Of a DNA stretch of 27,708 nucleotides, positions 13,862 to 22,225 are shown piece after piece. Origin of the DNA: Candidatus Nanopelagicales bacterium. Lineage in GTDB: Bacteria; Actinomycetota; Actinomycetes; S36-B12; GCA-2699445. The notes below the pieces were generated by a model. That model saw only the letters and a program-made list of their open reading frames with translations. It had not been told where the DNA came from and ran no database searches. How positions within the stretch are numbered: the stretch's first letter is position 1; the number at the start of each line of letters is the position of its first letter. Made by a program: the position numbers and the translations under genes. The stretch spans positions 1-27,708 of the forward strand of contig JBAOHO010000005.1 in assembly GCA_037045355.1 (NCBI GenBank), written 5' to 3'.

Positions 13862-15226
13862 GTGGACCGGCGCATCTACGGCATCGAGACCGAATACGGC
13901 GTGACGTGCACGTTCAATGGGCAGCGTCGACTCAGTCCGGACGAGGTGGCCCGGTACTTGTTCCGGCGAGTGGTGTCGTGGGGCCGTTCCAGCAATGTGT
14001 TCCTGCGCAACGGGTCGCGGCTGTATCTCGATGTCGGTAGCCATCCCGAATACGCCACTGCCGAGTGCGACGACATCAAAGAACTGGTCGTTCAGGACCG
14101 GGCGGGGGAGCGCATCCTCGAAGGTCTGCTCGTGGACGCGGAACGGCGCCTGCGCGAGGAGGGGATCGCCGGGGACATCTACTTGTTCAAGAACAACACC
14201 GACTCGGCCGGCAACTCCTACGGATGTCACGAGAACTATCTGGTGGCCCGCGTGGGGGAGTTCGGCCGCCTCGCGGATGCCCTGCTGCCGTTCCTGATCT
14301 CGCGGCAAATCGTTGTGGGGGCGGGCAAGGTACTGCAGACGCCGCGGGGAGCCGTCTACTGCGTCAGCCAGCGCGCGGAACACGTCTGGGAGGGCATCTC
14401 CAGCGCGACCACCCGATCGCGCCCGATCATCAACACTCGCGACGAACCGCACGCGGACGCCGAGCGGTTCCGACGGCTGCACATCATCGTCGGGGACTCG
14501 AACATGAGCGAAACCACGACGATGCTCAAGGTCGCCGCCACGGACCTCGTGTTACGGATGCTTGAGGACGGGGGTTCCGTACGTGACATGACGCTGGAGA
14601 ACCCGATCCGCGCGATCCGGGAGATCAGTCACGACATCACGGGCAAGAGCACCGTGCGGCTGGCGAACGGGCGGGAACTGTCAGCGCTCGACATCCAGTG
14701 GGAGTACTTCACGCGATGCCAGGCATATGCGGAACGCACCGGACTCGTGACGGTCCCGATCTACGAGCGCAGCCTGGACCTGTGGCAGCGTGCGCTGACC
14801 GCCGTCGAGACCCAGAACTACGACCTGGTCAAGGGCGAGATCGACTGGATGATCAAGTGGAACCTGCTCGAGCGCTACATGGCGCGGCATTCGATGAGTC
14901 TGTCCAACCCCCGCATCGCGATGCTCGACCTCGCCTATCACGACATCTCCCGGACCCGAGGCCTGTACTACCTGCTCGCGGCCAAGGGACAGGTCGCGCG
15001 AGTGTGCAGCGACGTTGAGGTGTTCGAGGCCAAGTCGATTCCTCCACAAACGACCCGCGCCAAGTTGCGGGGCGACTTCATCCGCCGCGCTCAGGAGCGC
15101 CGCCGCGACTACACCGTCGACTGGGTGCACCTGAAACTGAACGACCAGGCCCAGCGCACAGTGTTGTGCAAGGACCCGTTCCGTGCCATGGATGACCGCG
15201 TCGAGCGACTCATCGAGGGGATGTGA
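13862..15226 (+). CDS. pafA: Pup-protein ligase
   Basis: ATP-dependent ligase that joins the C-terminal Glu of Pup to lysine side chains. It has 454 residues and a glutamine-synthetase-like fold related to Dop, but without the Dop loop. Metal-binding glutamates are in MDRRIYGIETEYG (Glu9, Glu11). The catalytic-base Asp57 lies in SRLYLDVGSHPEYAT. Further signatures are FKNNTDSAGNSYGCHENYLV and RPIINTRDEPHADAERF; the small C-terminal domain begins about residue 380. GTG at 13862 follows the prcA stop by 3 nt, so it is probably expressed with the proteasome core. In mycobacteria pafA lies apart from prcBA; here it is adjacent. All expected residues are present. Confidence 0.97.
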   Translation: MDRRIYGIETEYGVTCTFNGQRRLSPDEVARYLFRRVVSWGRSSNVFLRNGSRLYLDVGSHPEYATAECDDIKELVVQDRAGERILEGLLVDAERRLREEGIAGDIYLFKNNTDSAGNSYGCHENYLVARVGEFGRLADALLPFLISRQIVVGAGKVLQTPRGAVYCVSQRAEHVWEGISSATTRSRPIINTRDEPHADAERFRRLHIIVGDSNMSETTTMLKVAATDLVLRMLEDGGSVRDMTLENPIRAIREISHDITGKSTVRLANGRELSALDIQWEYFTRCQAYAERTGLVTVPIYERSLDLWQRALTAVETQNYDLVKGEIDWMIKWNLLERYMARHSMSLSNPRIAMLDLAYHDISRTRGLYYLLAAKGQVARVCSDVEVFEAKSIPPQTTRAKLRGDFIRRAQERRRDYTVDWVHLKLNDQAQRTVLCKDPFRAMDDRVERLIEGM

Positions 15227-15258
15227 CCCGCCTGCCCGGATCCCATGGACCGGGGCGG

Positions 15259-15264
15259 TAGGGT
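15259..15264 (+). promoter_or_regulatory. Predicted -10 (TAGGGT) of FKBP gene, leaderless
   Basis: TAGGGT, six bases (CCTGCC), then ATG at 15271, with no Shine-Dalgarno. It lies in the 44-nt gap after pafA. Confidence 0.55.
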
Positions 15265-15270
15265 CCTGCC

Positions 15271-15825
15271 ATGCGTACGTCGATGAAGTTGCTCGTCCCC
15301 ATGGCCGCGCTGGCGTTGTTGGCCGCCGGCTGCTCGTCCAACACCAAGGAGGCGGAGACGAACACCTCCGCGTCCCCCGAAGCCTGCAGCTTCGACAAGA
15401 CCGTCGACGGCGTGACTGCGATCCAGCAGGCCGCCTCCGCTCCCGAACTCGTCGTCGCCCAGGGTGCGAAGCCACCCCAGCAACTGGTGGCCGAAGACCT
15501 GTGCCCTGGTGAGGGTGTCGCTGCCACGCCGACCGACACGGTCACCGTCGACTACGTCGGGGTTGGATACAAGAGCCGCAAGGTGTTCGACTCGTCCTAT
15601 GAACGGGGCCAACCGGCCACCTTCCCGCTCAGTGGCGTCATCCCCGGCTGGACCGAAGGGGTCTCCGGCATGAAGCCCGGTGGCGCCCGGCTGCTGCTGA
15701 TCCCGGCCGACATGGCATACGGCAGCCAAGGCACACCGGACGGATCGATCGCGCCCGACGAAGCCCTGGCGTTCATCGTCGAGATGGAGAGCATCGCGTC
15801 CGCCTCGACCCCGCCGTCACCCTGA
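15271..15825 (+). CDS. FKBP-type peptidyl-prolyl isomerase lipoprotein
   Basis: An extracytoplasmic folding factor of 184 residues. The signal peptide ends in lipobox LAAGC (Cys21), so it is predicted to be lipid-anchored on the outer face of the membrane. After a polar spacer, the FKBP domain covers about residues 85-175: DTVTVDYVGVGYKSRKVFDSSYERG, the active-site PLSGVIPGWTEGVSGMKPGG, LLLIPADMAYG and AFIVEMESI. The domain is of normal length and appears complete. An FKBP gene next to pafA is a common actinobacterial arrangement, although no functional link to pupylation is established. Start ATG 15271 is supported by TAGGGT at leaderless spacing. Lipidation would involve the Lnt-like enzyme near the end of this window. 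Confidence 0.93.
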   Translation: MRTSMKLLVPMAALALLAAGCSSNTKEAETNTSASPEACSFDKTVDGVTAIQQAASAPELVVAQGAKPPQQLVAEDLCPGEGVAATPTDTVTVDYVGVGYKSRKVFDSSYERGQPATFPLSGVIPGWTEGVSGMKPGGARLLLIPADMAYGSQGTPDGSIAPDEALAFIVEMESIASASTPPSP

Positions 15826-15845
15826 TCCGACAGAACCCCTGAACA

Positions 15846-15869
15846 GCACGCCCGATTTGGGCGCTGTGC
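15846..15869 (+). terminator. Possible weak terminator after FKBP gene
   Basis: GCACGCCC (15846-15853), loop GATTT, GGGC then a 3-nt bulge and GTGC (to 15869). It has eight pairs in all and no T-run. It lies 20 nt after the FKBP stop. The bulge makes it uncertain. Confidence 0.3.
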
Positions 15870-15994
15870 CCTGTCGTGTCCTGCCCGAACGGACGAAACC
15901 GAGCCAATTCGCCGGGCATCGCACCGGGAACCCCGCAATGCTGCGATTGTCGATCCAATTCCGAACGGCGGGAGTGACTGAAGGAGGCACGGCG

Positions 15995-16333
15995 ATGACG
16001 ACGATCAAGGCCACCTGCCCCACCTGCGGTGACATCGACCTCAAGCCTCGCGACATCCGTGTGGTCACCGCACCGGCGGCGGGTTGGGCCACCTACGCGT
16101 TCACATGCCCCAGTTGCGAGGATGACATCACCAAGAGCGCTGACGACGAAGTCGTCACGCTCCTGCGCGGGGCGGGTGTGACCGTCGAACGCATCCATGT
16201 CCCCGCCGAAGCTCTGGAGTTGCACTTCGGGCCCGCGATCGCCGCGGATGACCTGATCGACTTCGGATTGACCCTCGGGTCGTCCGATACGCTCGTCGAA
16301 GTCCTGACATCGGAGACTTCACCCGGTCGTTGA
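15995..16333 (+). CDS. Small zinc-ribbon-like protein, function unknown
   Basis: A 112-residue cytosolic protein without signal peptide. Two CxxC pairs, Cys8/Cys11 (CPTCG) and Cys38/Cys41 (CPSC), form a rubredoxin-like zinc knuckle around a short beta region. The rest (45-112) is acidic and mostly helical, with no motif I recognise. The start ATG 15995 has a strong Shine-Dalgarno AAGGAGG (15981-15987). It occupies the interval between the pafA/FKBP genes and tatA where many actinobacteria carry pafB and pafC, but it does not resemble those WYL-domain regulators. It might be a nucleic-acid- or protein-binding accessory factor; that is only inference. The gene itself is well supported by start signal, codon pattern and metal-binding motif. 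Confidence 0.85.
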   Translation: MTTIKATCPTCGDIDLKPRDIRVVTAPAAGWATYAFTCPSCEDDITKSADDEVVTLLRGAGVTVERIHVPAEALELHFGPAIAADDLIDFGLTLGSSDTLVEVLTSETSPGR

Positions 16334-16340
16334 CGCGGGA

Positions 16341-16371
16341 TTGCCCGCACATCGCTACGACGGTTTACTCT
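16341..16371 (+). promoter_or_regulatory. Possible tatA promoter
   Basis: TTGCCC (16341-16346) and TACTCT (16366-16371) are separated by 19 bases. The start would lie about 40 nt before tatA, leaving room for the Shine-Dalgarno-like GAGAGGGA. The spacing is slightly long. Confidence 0.3.
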
Positions 16372-16417
16372 GGATGGCGCAGAGCGGTCTGGGTTAACTG
16401 CGCAGAGAGGGACGAGC

Positions 16418-16696
16418 ATGCGTTTTCCGCAGGGAGCCGAGTGGCTCATCATCCTGGTGCTGATCCTGCTGTTGTTCGGTGCCAAGCGCCTCCCGGACAT
16501 GGCCCGCAGCCTGGGTCGGTCCGCCCGCATCCTCAAGTCCGAGACCAAGGGCCTGCGTGACGATGAGAACGCCGACGCGCAGGGCGCCGACCAGCAGGCA
16601 CTGCCGGCGGCTCCGCCTGCTCCGGCGACTCCGGCGCCTCCCGCGCCCCCTGTGGCCCAGGCCACCGAGGAGCAGACGAAACCGACTGCGTCCTGA
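16418..16696 (+). CDS. tatA: Sec-independent translocase subunit TatA
   Basis: A pore-forming component of the Tat pathway, which exports folded proteins with twin-arginine signals. It has 92 residues. The N-terminus GAEWLIILVLILLLFGAKRLPD is the single membrane helix plus the FGAKRLP hinge. An amphipathic helix (about 27-45, MARSLGRSARILKSE) follows, and then a long Pro/Ala-rich tail (60-92). ATG 16418 is preceded by a purine-rich GAGAGGGA. It lies 8 nt before tatC, so the two form an operon. No tatB is in the window; actinobacteria usually encode it elsewhere. Confidence 0.95.
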   Translation: MRFPQGAEWLIILVLILLLFGAKRLPDMARSLGRSARILKSETKGLRDDENADAQGADQQALPAAPPAPATPAPPAPPVAQATEEQTKPTAS

Positions 16697-16704
16697 TCGC
16701 CGCC

Positions 16705-17538
16705 ATGCAGCGGCGCCGGCCCCAGATGGCTCCCGACGGCACCATGCCGCTGGCGGACCACCTCACAGAGCTTCGCAACCGGCTGTTCAAGGCGGTTCTG
16801 GCCATCACAGTCGGGTCGGTCGCGGCCTGGTTCTTCTATCCGCAGATCTTCGCTTTCATCTCCGAGCCCTTCGTCTCGGTTGTCGATGAAGCGCGCGCCA
16901 ACGGTCAAGACGTCCAGTTGGCCCTGACCGGAGTGGTCGATCCGTTCGTTCTTCAGTTGCAGGTCACCGTGGTGGCCGGGATGCTGCTGTCCGCCCCGAT
17001 CTGGCTGTATCAGGTCTGGCGCTTCGTGACGCCGGGCCTGCACCGCAATGAACGGCGCTGGTCGATGATCGTGGTCCTGACCGCGACACCATTGTTCTTC
17101 GCGGGAGCCGCCCTGGCGTACGTGTTCATGCCGCAGGCACTCGGCTTCCTGCTGGGGTTCACGCCACAGAACGTCAGCAACATCGTCGATGTGTCCCGCT
17201 ACGTCAGTTTCTTCCTCAACACAGTCATCGTGTTCGGCATCGGGTTCCTGCTTCCGTTGTTCGCGCTGCTGCTCAACCTCGCTGGAGTGCTGCCCGCGAA
17301 GGTGCTGGTCGGCGCCTGGCGCTGGATTCTGCTGGGAACCATCGTGTTCGCCGCGGTGGCCACTCCCGACGGGAACCCCTTCACGATGATGATGCTCGCG
17401 CTGCCCATCATGGTGCTGCTGATGGTCGTCATGGCGATCGCATGGCTGAACGATCGACGCTCGGGGCGGCATTCCCTGGGGGACACCCTCGCTGACGATG
17501 AGGCGTCGACCATCGACGACGTCACTCCCATCGATTGA
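16705..17538 (+). CDS. tatC: Sec-independent translocase subunit TatC
   Basis: The signal-peptide receptor of the Tat translocase, with 277 residues and six predicted membrane helices. The N-terminal cytoplasmic motif HLTELRNRLFKA and the loop APIWLYQVWRFVTPGL are classic TatC features, as is the late VATPDGNPFTMMMLALP. In the fourth-helix segment the sequence is FGIGFLLPLF, where Escherichia coli TatC has a glutamate in FEVP. In the last helix the glutamate of the E. coli LLFEIG segment is also replaced by hydrophobic residues. The C-terminal tail (about 250-277) is acidic. It is co-transcribed with tatA (8-nt gap). The function is secure. Confidence 0.96.
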   Translation: MQRRRPQMAPDGTMPLADHLTELRNRLFKAVLAITVGSVAAWFFYPQIFAFISEPFVSVVDEARANGQDVQLALTGVVDPFVLQLQVTVVAGMLLSAPIWLYQVWRFVTPGLHRNERRWSMIVVLTATPLFFAGAALAYVFMPQALGFLLGFTPQNVSNIVDVSRYVSFFLNTVIVFGIGFLLPLFALLLNLAGVLPAKVLVGAWRWILLGTIVFAAVATPDGNPFTMMMLALPIMVLLMVVMAIAWLNDRRSGRHSLGDTLADDEASTIDDVTPID

Positions 17539-17575
17539 GGCTGTCCAGTTGCCGCGATTCCGCTCCGGAACCCCA

Positions 17576-17581
17576 TAGGCT
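17576..17581 (+). promoter_or_regulatory. Predicted -10 (TAGGCT) of lipid kinase gene, leaderless
   Basis: TAGGCT, seven bases, then ATG at 17589. It is the only one of the start-proximal hexamers with 7 rather than 6 bases. No Shine-Dalgarno is present. Confidence 0.5.
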
Positions 17582-17588
17582 TCCGCGT

Positions 17589-18500
17589 ATGACTTTGACC
17601 GTTGGCGTCGTGATCAACCCCCTGTCCGGCAAGGGCAAGGGAGGCAAGTACGCGGCTGAACTGGGTGCCATGCTGCACCGGCGTGGAATCGACGCGGCTC
17701 TGCTCGTGGCGGGCTCCGCCGAGGAGGCGCTGGCGATGGCCCAACAGGCGGTGGCCGACGGGGTCGATGCCCTGATCGCGGCGGGCGGGGACGGCACCAT
17801 CAACCTCGCGGTTCAGGCAGTCGCCGAGACTGACACGCCGCTCGGCGTCATTCCGCTGGGGACCGGGAACGACAATGCGCGTCTGCTGGACCTTCCACTC
17901 GACGACATCGAGGCCTGTGTCGACGTGATCGCCGACCGTTCGGTCCGCTCGGTCGATCTGGGCCATGTCTCCACTGCCGATGGCGTCCAGAGGTGGTTCC
18001 TGGGGGTGCTGTCCAGCGGTTTCGACTCGTGTGTGAACGAGCGGGCCAATCGGATGAGTTGGCCGAAGGGCGAAGCCCGCTACCTCGTGGGGATCGTCGC
18101 CGAACTGCGAACGTTCAAGCCGGTTCCCTACACGGTGGTGGTCGATGGCCAGGAGATCCGCGACAAGGGAATGCTCGTGGCCGTGGGCAATGGAACGTCC
18201 TACGGGGGCGGGATGAATGTCTGCGCGGGAGCCCTGCCCGACGACGGTGAACTGACCCTGACCTGGTTGCACGAGGTCGGCAAAGTGGAGTTCCTGCGCG
18301 TGTTCCCATCCGTCTACAAGGGAACCCATGTGAACCACCACGCGGTCTCTCAGATGAACGGCCGCGAGATCACCCTGGATGCGCCCGGTCAGATCGTCTA
18401 CGCCGACGGCGAGCGGATCGGACCTCTGCCGGCCACCGTCACCGTCCGCCCGGGTGCGCTGAAAGTCATCGTGCCGCGGGACAGCGAACTCGGTGCCTGA
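17589..18500 (+). CDS. Diacylglycerol kinase-family lipid kinase
   Basis: A 303-residue soluble lipid kinase of the DagK/YegS/LCB5 family, which phosphorylates diacylglycerol or related lipids with ATP. The N-terminal nucleotide-binding domain has VVINPLSGKGKGG and GGDGT (66-70), followed by GVIPLGTGNDNARLL, the second nucleotide-binding signature. The C-terminal beta-sandwich (about 125-303) includes LSSGFDSCVN, VAVGNGTSYGGGMNVCAGA and DGELTLTWL, with the substrate-binding YADGE near the end. ATG 17589 is supported by TAGGCT upstream. An upstream in-frame start inside the tatC end is possible but lacks support. A lipid kinase between tatC and helY is also seen in other actinobacteria. The exact lipid is unknown. 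Confidence 0.93.
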   Translation: MTLTVGVVINPLSGKGKGGKYAAELGAMLHRRGIDAALLVAGSAEEALAMAQQAVADGVDALIAAGGDGTINLAVQAVAETDTPLGVIPLGTGNDNARLLDLPLDDIEACVDVIADRSVRSVDLGHVSTADGVQRWFLGVLSSGFDSCVNERANRMSWPKGEARYLVGIVAELRTFKPVPYTVVVDGQEIRDKGMLVAVGNGTSYGGGMNVCAGALPDDGELTLTWLHEVGKVEFLRVFPSVYKGTHVNHHAVSQMNGREITLDAPGQIVYADGERIGPLPATVTVRPGALKVIVPRDSELGA

Positions 18501-18513
18501 GCGTCCGCGGCAA

Positions 18514-18519
18514 TAGGCT
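18514..18519 (+). promoter_or_regulatory. Predicted -10 (TAGGCT) of helY, leaderless
   Basis: TAGGCT, six bases (GCGAAC), then ATG at 18526. It is the same hexamer as at the preceding lipid kinase. It lies in a 25-nt gap, with no Shine-Dalgarno. Confidence 0.55.
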
Positions 18520-18525
18520 GCGAAC

Positions 18526-21255
18526 ATGTCCAGCCCGGCCGAGCGATACGCCGCCGCGAAGAAGAGAGTCAGTGGACCCCGAGCCGCGCTGGCTGCCTTC
18601 GAACAGCTCTACGATTTTCCGCTGGACCCGTTCCAGATCGCTGCTTGCGAAGCCTTGCAGGGCGGACGAGGGGTGCTGGTGGCTGCCCCCACCGGTGCCG
18701 GCAAGACGGTGGTCGGGGAATTCGCGGTCCACCTGGCTCTGGTCGAAGGTCGCTCCTGCTTCTACACCACACCCATCAAGGCGCTCTCCAACCAGAAGTT
18801 CAATGATCTTGTCGAGAGGTACGGGGCCGATCGCGTCGGACTGCTGACCGGGGACAACAGCATCAACTCCGACGCACCCGTCGTGGTCATGACGACCGAG
18901 GTGCTGCGCAACATGATCTACGCACAGTCCCCGGCGCTGACGGATCTCGCGCACGTGGTGATGGACGAAGTCCACTATCTGGCCGATCGGTCGCGTGGTC
19001 CGGTCTGGGAAGAAGTCCTCATTCACCTGCCGGACAGCGTGACCGTGACCGCGCTGTCGGCGACCGTGAGCAACGCCGAGGAGTTCGGGCATTGGCTCGG
19101 GACTGTCCGAGGCGCCACCGATGTCATCGTCGAGGAGTACCGTCCGGTCCCGCTGTGGCAGCAGGTACTGGTGGGCCAACACCTGCACGATCTTTTCGTC
19201 GATGACGAACAGCGGCAGGTGAACCCCGAACTGCTGCATCGGGCGGCCGATGAGGCGCGGATGGAACGGGTGCAGCGCGGCCGCAGCCGGCCACCACGCG
19301 GCGGTCGACGACCTCGCTCGGGCCCCGGCGAGAGAGTGTCCCGTCCCGCCATCGTGCGCCGCCTTGATCACGCGGGCTTACTCCCGGCGATCTCGTTCAT
19401 CTTCAGTCGCGCGGGATGTGATGCGGCAGTGGACCAGTGCATGCAGGCCGGTACCAGGTTGACAACCGAACCAGAGCGCCAGGAGATACGGCAGACAGCG
19501 GAAGACGCTTGTGCCCACGTCGATCCCGGCGATCTCGATGCGTTGGGATACGACGACTGGCTGTTCGCCCTGGAACGTGGAGTCGCGGCCCACCACGCCG
19601 GTTTGGTCCCCATGTTCAAGGAAGTGGTCGAGAAGTTGTTCCAACAGGGGCTGGTCAAGATGGTGTTCGCCACCGAGACCCTTGCGTTGGGCATCAACAT
19701 GCCGGCCCGCAGTGTCGTGCTCGAGCGTCTGGTGAAGTGGAACGGCGAGACACACGTCGATCTGACGCCCGGGGAGTACACGCAACTCACCGGACGGGCC
19801 GGGCGTCGAGGCATTGACGTCGAAGGTCACGCCGTGGTGGTCTGGCACCGCGGGCTGGACCCCCGCGAACTGGCTGGCCTGGCGAGCACTCGGACCTATC
19901 CACTGCGGTCGAGTTTCCGTCCGAGTTACAACATGGCGGTCAATCTCGTCGCGACGACGGGTCGGGAGCGCGCGACGGCACTTCTGGAGAGTTCCTTCGC
20001 TCAGTACCAGGCTGATGCGTCGATTGTCGGAATCGCCGCCGAGATCCGACGCAACGACGAAGCGCTCGCGGGGTATCGAACGGCCATGGAGTGCCACCTG
20101 GGGGACTTCGCCGAGTACGCGGCGATGCGCGACGAGTTGCGGGGACTGGAAAGGGACGGCGAGCGCCGCAACCGGGCCGCCCGCCGCGACCGTGCGGAGC
20201 AGTCCCTGCGCCACCTTGCGCGCGGCGACGTGATCCGGATCCCGCGTGGGCGCCGCTCGGGTCCAGCTGTGATCGTGGAGCCTGCCGGCGACGACTCCAC
20301 TGACCCGCGCCTCGTGGCGATCGACCTGGACAAGCGGGTCCGGCGCCTGAGCCTGGGGGACTTCCCAGACGGCGTCGATGCCCTCGGCCGGATCCGGGTT
20401 CCTCGCAACTTCAGCGCGCGCTCTTCCGGGGCACGCCAACAACTCGCCGAACAGTTGCGAGGTGTCGCGCGCTCTCTCCCGGCTGCGCAACGGCGTGGCA
20501 CACCTGTCACCGAGACGGATATGGCGATCGACGATCTGCGCCGCCGCCTTCGCCAACATCCCTGCCACGGCTGCGGCGACCGGGAGGTCCATGCTCGTTG
20601 GGGCGAGCGGTATCACAAACTGGCGCGACGCACCGATTCCCTGCGGCGTCGTGTCGAGAGCCGGACCGCGACCATCGCCCGGCAGTTCGACCGAATCTGC
20701 GCGCTGCTGGAGTCCCTCGGATACCTGGCCCAAGGCGGCAGGGTCGTCACCGATCCAGGCCACATGCTGGCGCGCATCTACGGTGATACGGACATCGTCG
20801 TTGCGGAGTCATTGCGTTCGGGGGCGTGGAACTCGTTGTCCGCCGTGGACCTCGCGAGTGTCTGCGCGGTACTCGTCTATGAATCCCGGGGCAAGGACGA
20901 TGGGTCGAGTCCGCGGGTGCCGTCCGGAGCAGCAGGCGCGGCCATCGAGGACTTGCTGAGGTCGTGGGAACGACTGGCCCGACTCGAGGCGGAGTTCGGT
21001 GTCCGCACGTTGCCGGACCCGGATCTGGGGCTGGCGTGGCCGATGATGCGCTGGGCGCAGGGCCGGTCGCTGGAATCAGTGCTGTGGGAGGCGGAGATGA
21101 CTGCTGGAGATTTCGTGCGCTGGTCGAAACAGGTGATCGACCTGCTGGGTCAGGTGATCCAGGCCGCTGCTGGACAGCCGGTGGCCGCCCAGGCCCGGTT
21201 GGCGGCGGACCTCATCGACCGCGGAGTCGTGGCGTACTCCTCCGTGCGGGAGTGA
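18526..21255 (+). CDS. helY: Ski2/Mtr4-like superfamily 2 RNA/DNA helicase
   Basis: A large helicase of 909 residues, probably acting in RNA processing or decay. RecA-like domain 1 has Walker A APTGAGKT (54-61), TTPIKALSNQK (Ia), the DEVH box (147-150) and SATVSN (III). An Arg-rich linker (about 245-270) follows. RecA-like domain 2 has FIFSRAGCD (IV), VAAHHAGLVP, FATETLALGINMPA (V) and TGRAGRRGID (VI). The region FRPSYNMAVNL starts the winged-helix and arch-like part, which contains HPCHGCGD, and a DSHCT-like C-terminal bundle runs from about 720 to the end. The length is normal for actinobacterial HelY, with no motif missing. It converges on the exonuclease gene, the stops lying 22 nt apart. 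The function is well supported at family level; substrates are not known from sequence. Confidence 0.95.
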   Translation: MSSPAERYAAAKKRVSGPRAALAAFEQLYDFPLDPFQIAACEALQGGRGVLVAAPTGAGKTVVGEFAVHLALVEGRSCFYTTPIKALSNQKFNDLVERYGADRVGLLTGDNSINSDAPVVVMTTEVLRNMIYAQSPALTDLAHVVMDEVHYLADRSRGPVWEEVLIHLPDSVTVTALSATVSNAEEFGHWLGTVRGATDVIVEEYRPVPLWQQVLVGQHLHDLFVDDEQRQVNPELLHRAADEARMERVQRGRSRPPRGGRRPRSGPGERVSRPAIVRRLDHAGLLPAISFIFSRAGCDAAVDQCMQAGTRLTTEPERQEIRQTAEDACAHVDPGDLDALGYDDWLFALERGVAAHHAGLVPMFKEVVEKLFQQGLVKMVFATETLALGINMPARSVVLERLVKWNGETHVDLTPGEYTQLTGRAGRRGIDVEGHAVVVWHRGLDPRELAGLASTRTYPLRSSFRPSYNMAVNLVATTGRERATALLESSFAQYQADASIVGIAAEIRRNDEALAGYRTAMECHLGDFAEYAAMRDELRGLERDGERRNRAARRDRAEQSLRHLARGDVIRIPRGRRSGPAVIVEPAGDDSTDPRLVAIDLDKRVRRLSLGDFPDGVDALGRIRVPRNFSARSSGARQQLAEQLRGVARSLPAAQRRGTPVTETDMAIDDLRRRLRQHPCHGCGDREVHARWGERYHKLARRTDSLRRRVESRTATIARQFDRICALLESLGYLAQGGRVVTDPGHMLARIYGDTDIVVAESLRSGAWNSLSAVDLASVCAVLVYESRGKDDGSSPRVPSGAAGAAIEDLLRSWERLARLEAEFGVRTLPDPDLGLAWPMMRWAQGRSLESVLWEAEMTAGDFVRWSKQVIDLLGQVIQAAAGQPVAAQARLAADLIDRGVVAYSSVRE

Positions 21256-21280
21256 CCGCGGATGATCAGGGCTGCGGTCA
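21253..21280. terminator. Inverted repeat spanning both stop codons of helY and the exonuclease
   Basis: TGACCGC (21253-21259) and GCGGTCA (21274-21280) are perfect reverse complements with a 14-nt loop that itself holds TGATCA. The outer triplets are the two convergent stop codons. It might serve as a short bidirectional terminator, although the 7-bp stem is weak. Confidence 0.35.
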
Positions 21281-22219
21281 GACCCGCAGCGCGCCCAGCA
21301 GTCGGTTGATGGGTCCGTCCAGGTCAAACCGGTCCGCGAGATCCACCAGCGCATCTGGGTCGGCTGGTTGCGCGGGAAGTTGTGGGTCCACATCAGGAAC
21401 CGGCACCGGCTGGGTGAGTCGGACCACCTGGTCCGCGGCCGTGATGTATTCGGCGGCGGTCAGCAGTTTGCGCCGAAGTCCAGGCGCGATCGTCGAGTCG
21501 TCGGCGGCGGCCGCGGCCATGATCGCCTCGATCCCCCCGAACCGGTCCACGAGCGACGCGGCGGTCTTCTCCCCGACCCCGACGACGCCGGGCAGACCGT
21601 CGCTGCTGTCACCGCGGAGCAGTGACATGTCGGCGTACTGGTGGCCCGTGACGCCGTACTTGTCCCGCAGCCATTCGTCGGTGGCGAGTTGCAGATTGTT
21701 CATCCCTTTCGCGGTGTAGATGACCCGCACTGCCCGTGCGTCGTCGACGAGTTGGAACAGATCACGATCGCCGGACACGATGTCGACGGGTCCACGGTGG
21801 CCCCGGGCGTAGTGTGCGATCACATCGTCCGCCTCGAAGCCCGCGCTGCCGACCCGGGCGATCCCGATCGCCGCCAGGACGTCTCGCATGATCGGCTCCT
21901 GGACCTGGAGTGCGTCCGGGATCTCCTCCTCGGAGGTCGTGTCGTCGGCCGTTGTCCGCGCATCATCTGTCGAGCCAGTGACCACCCGATGAGCCTTGTA
22001 ACTGGGGACGAGTGCGACCCGGAACGCCGGTCGCCAGTCGTCGTCCCAACACGCGATCAACTCGTCCGGCGCGAACTGGGTGATCGACCGGGCGATCGCA
22101 TCGAGGAATCCACGCACCGCGTTGGTGGGAGTCCCGTCGCGTCCATGGAACCGGTCCGGTACGCCGTAGAAGGCCCGAAAGTACATCGAGGCGCTGTCCA
22201 GCAGCATGAGGCGGTTCAC
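21278..22219 (-). CDS. 5'-3' exonuclease, Pol I N-terminal/FEN-like
   Basis: A 313-residue metal-dependent flap/5' nuclease resembling the N-terminal domain of DNA polymerase I, with no polymerase part. Active-site acidic residues appear in LMLLDSASM (Asp8), EADDVIAHYA, and VSGDRDLFQL. The helix-hairpin-helix segment is LRGDSSDGLPGVVGVGEKTA. It probably removes RNA primers or flaps. An upstream TTG or similar start is possible, but GTG 22219-22217 gives the usual N-terminus, and CATGAT lies exactly 6 nt before it. It is divergent from the M24 peptidase with 42 nt between starts. Mycobacteria have the same neighbour pair. An acidic insertion (about 88-108) precedes the EADD motif. Confidence 0.93.
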   Translation of the reverse strand: MNRLMLLDSASMYFRAFYGVPDRFHGRDGTPTNAVRGFLDAIARSITQFAPDELIACWDDDWRPAFRVALVPSYKAHRVVTGSTDDARTTADDTTSEEEIPDALQVQEPIMRDVLAAIGIARVGSAGFEADDVIAHYARGHRGPVDIVSGDRDLFQLVDDARAVRVIYTAKGMNNLQLATDEWLRDKYGVTGHQYADMSLLRGDSSDGLPGVVGVGEKTAASLVDRFGGIEAIMAAAAADDSTIAPGLRRKLLTAAEYITAADQVVRLTQPVPVPDVDPQLPAQPADPDALVDLADRFDLDGPINRLLGALRV

Positions 22220-22225
22220 GGACCC

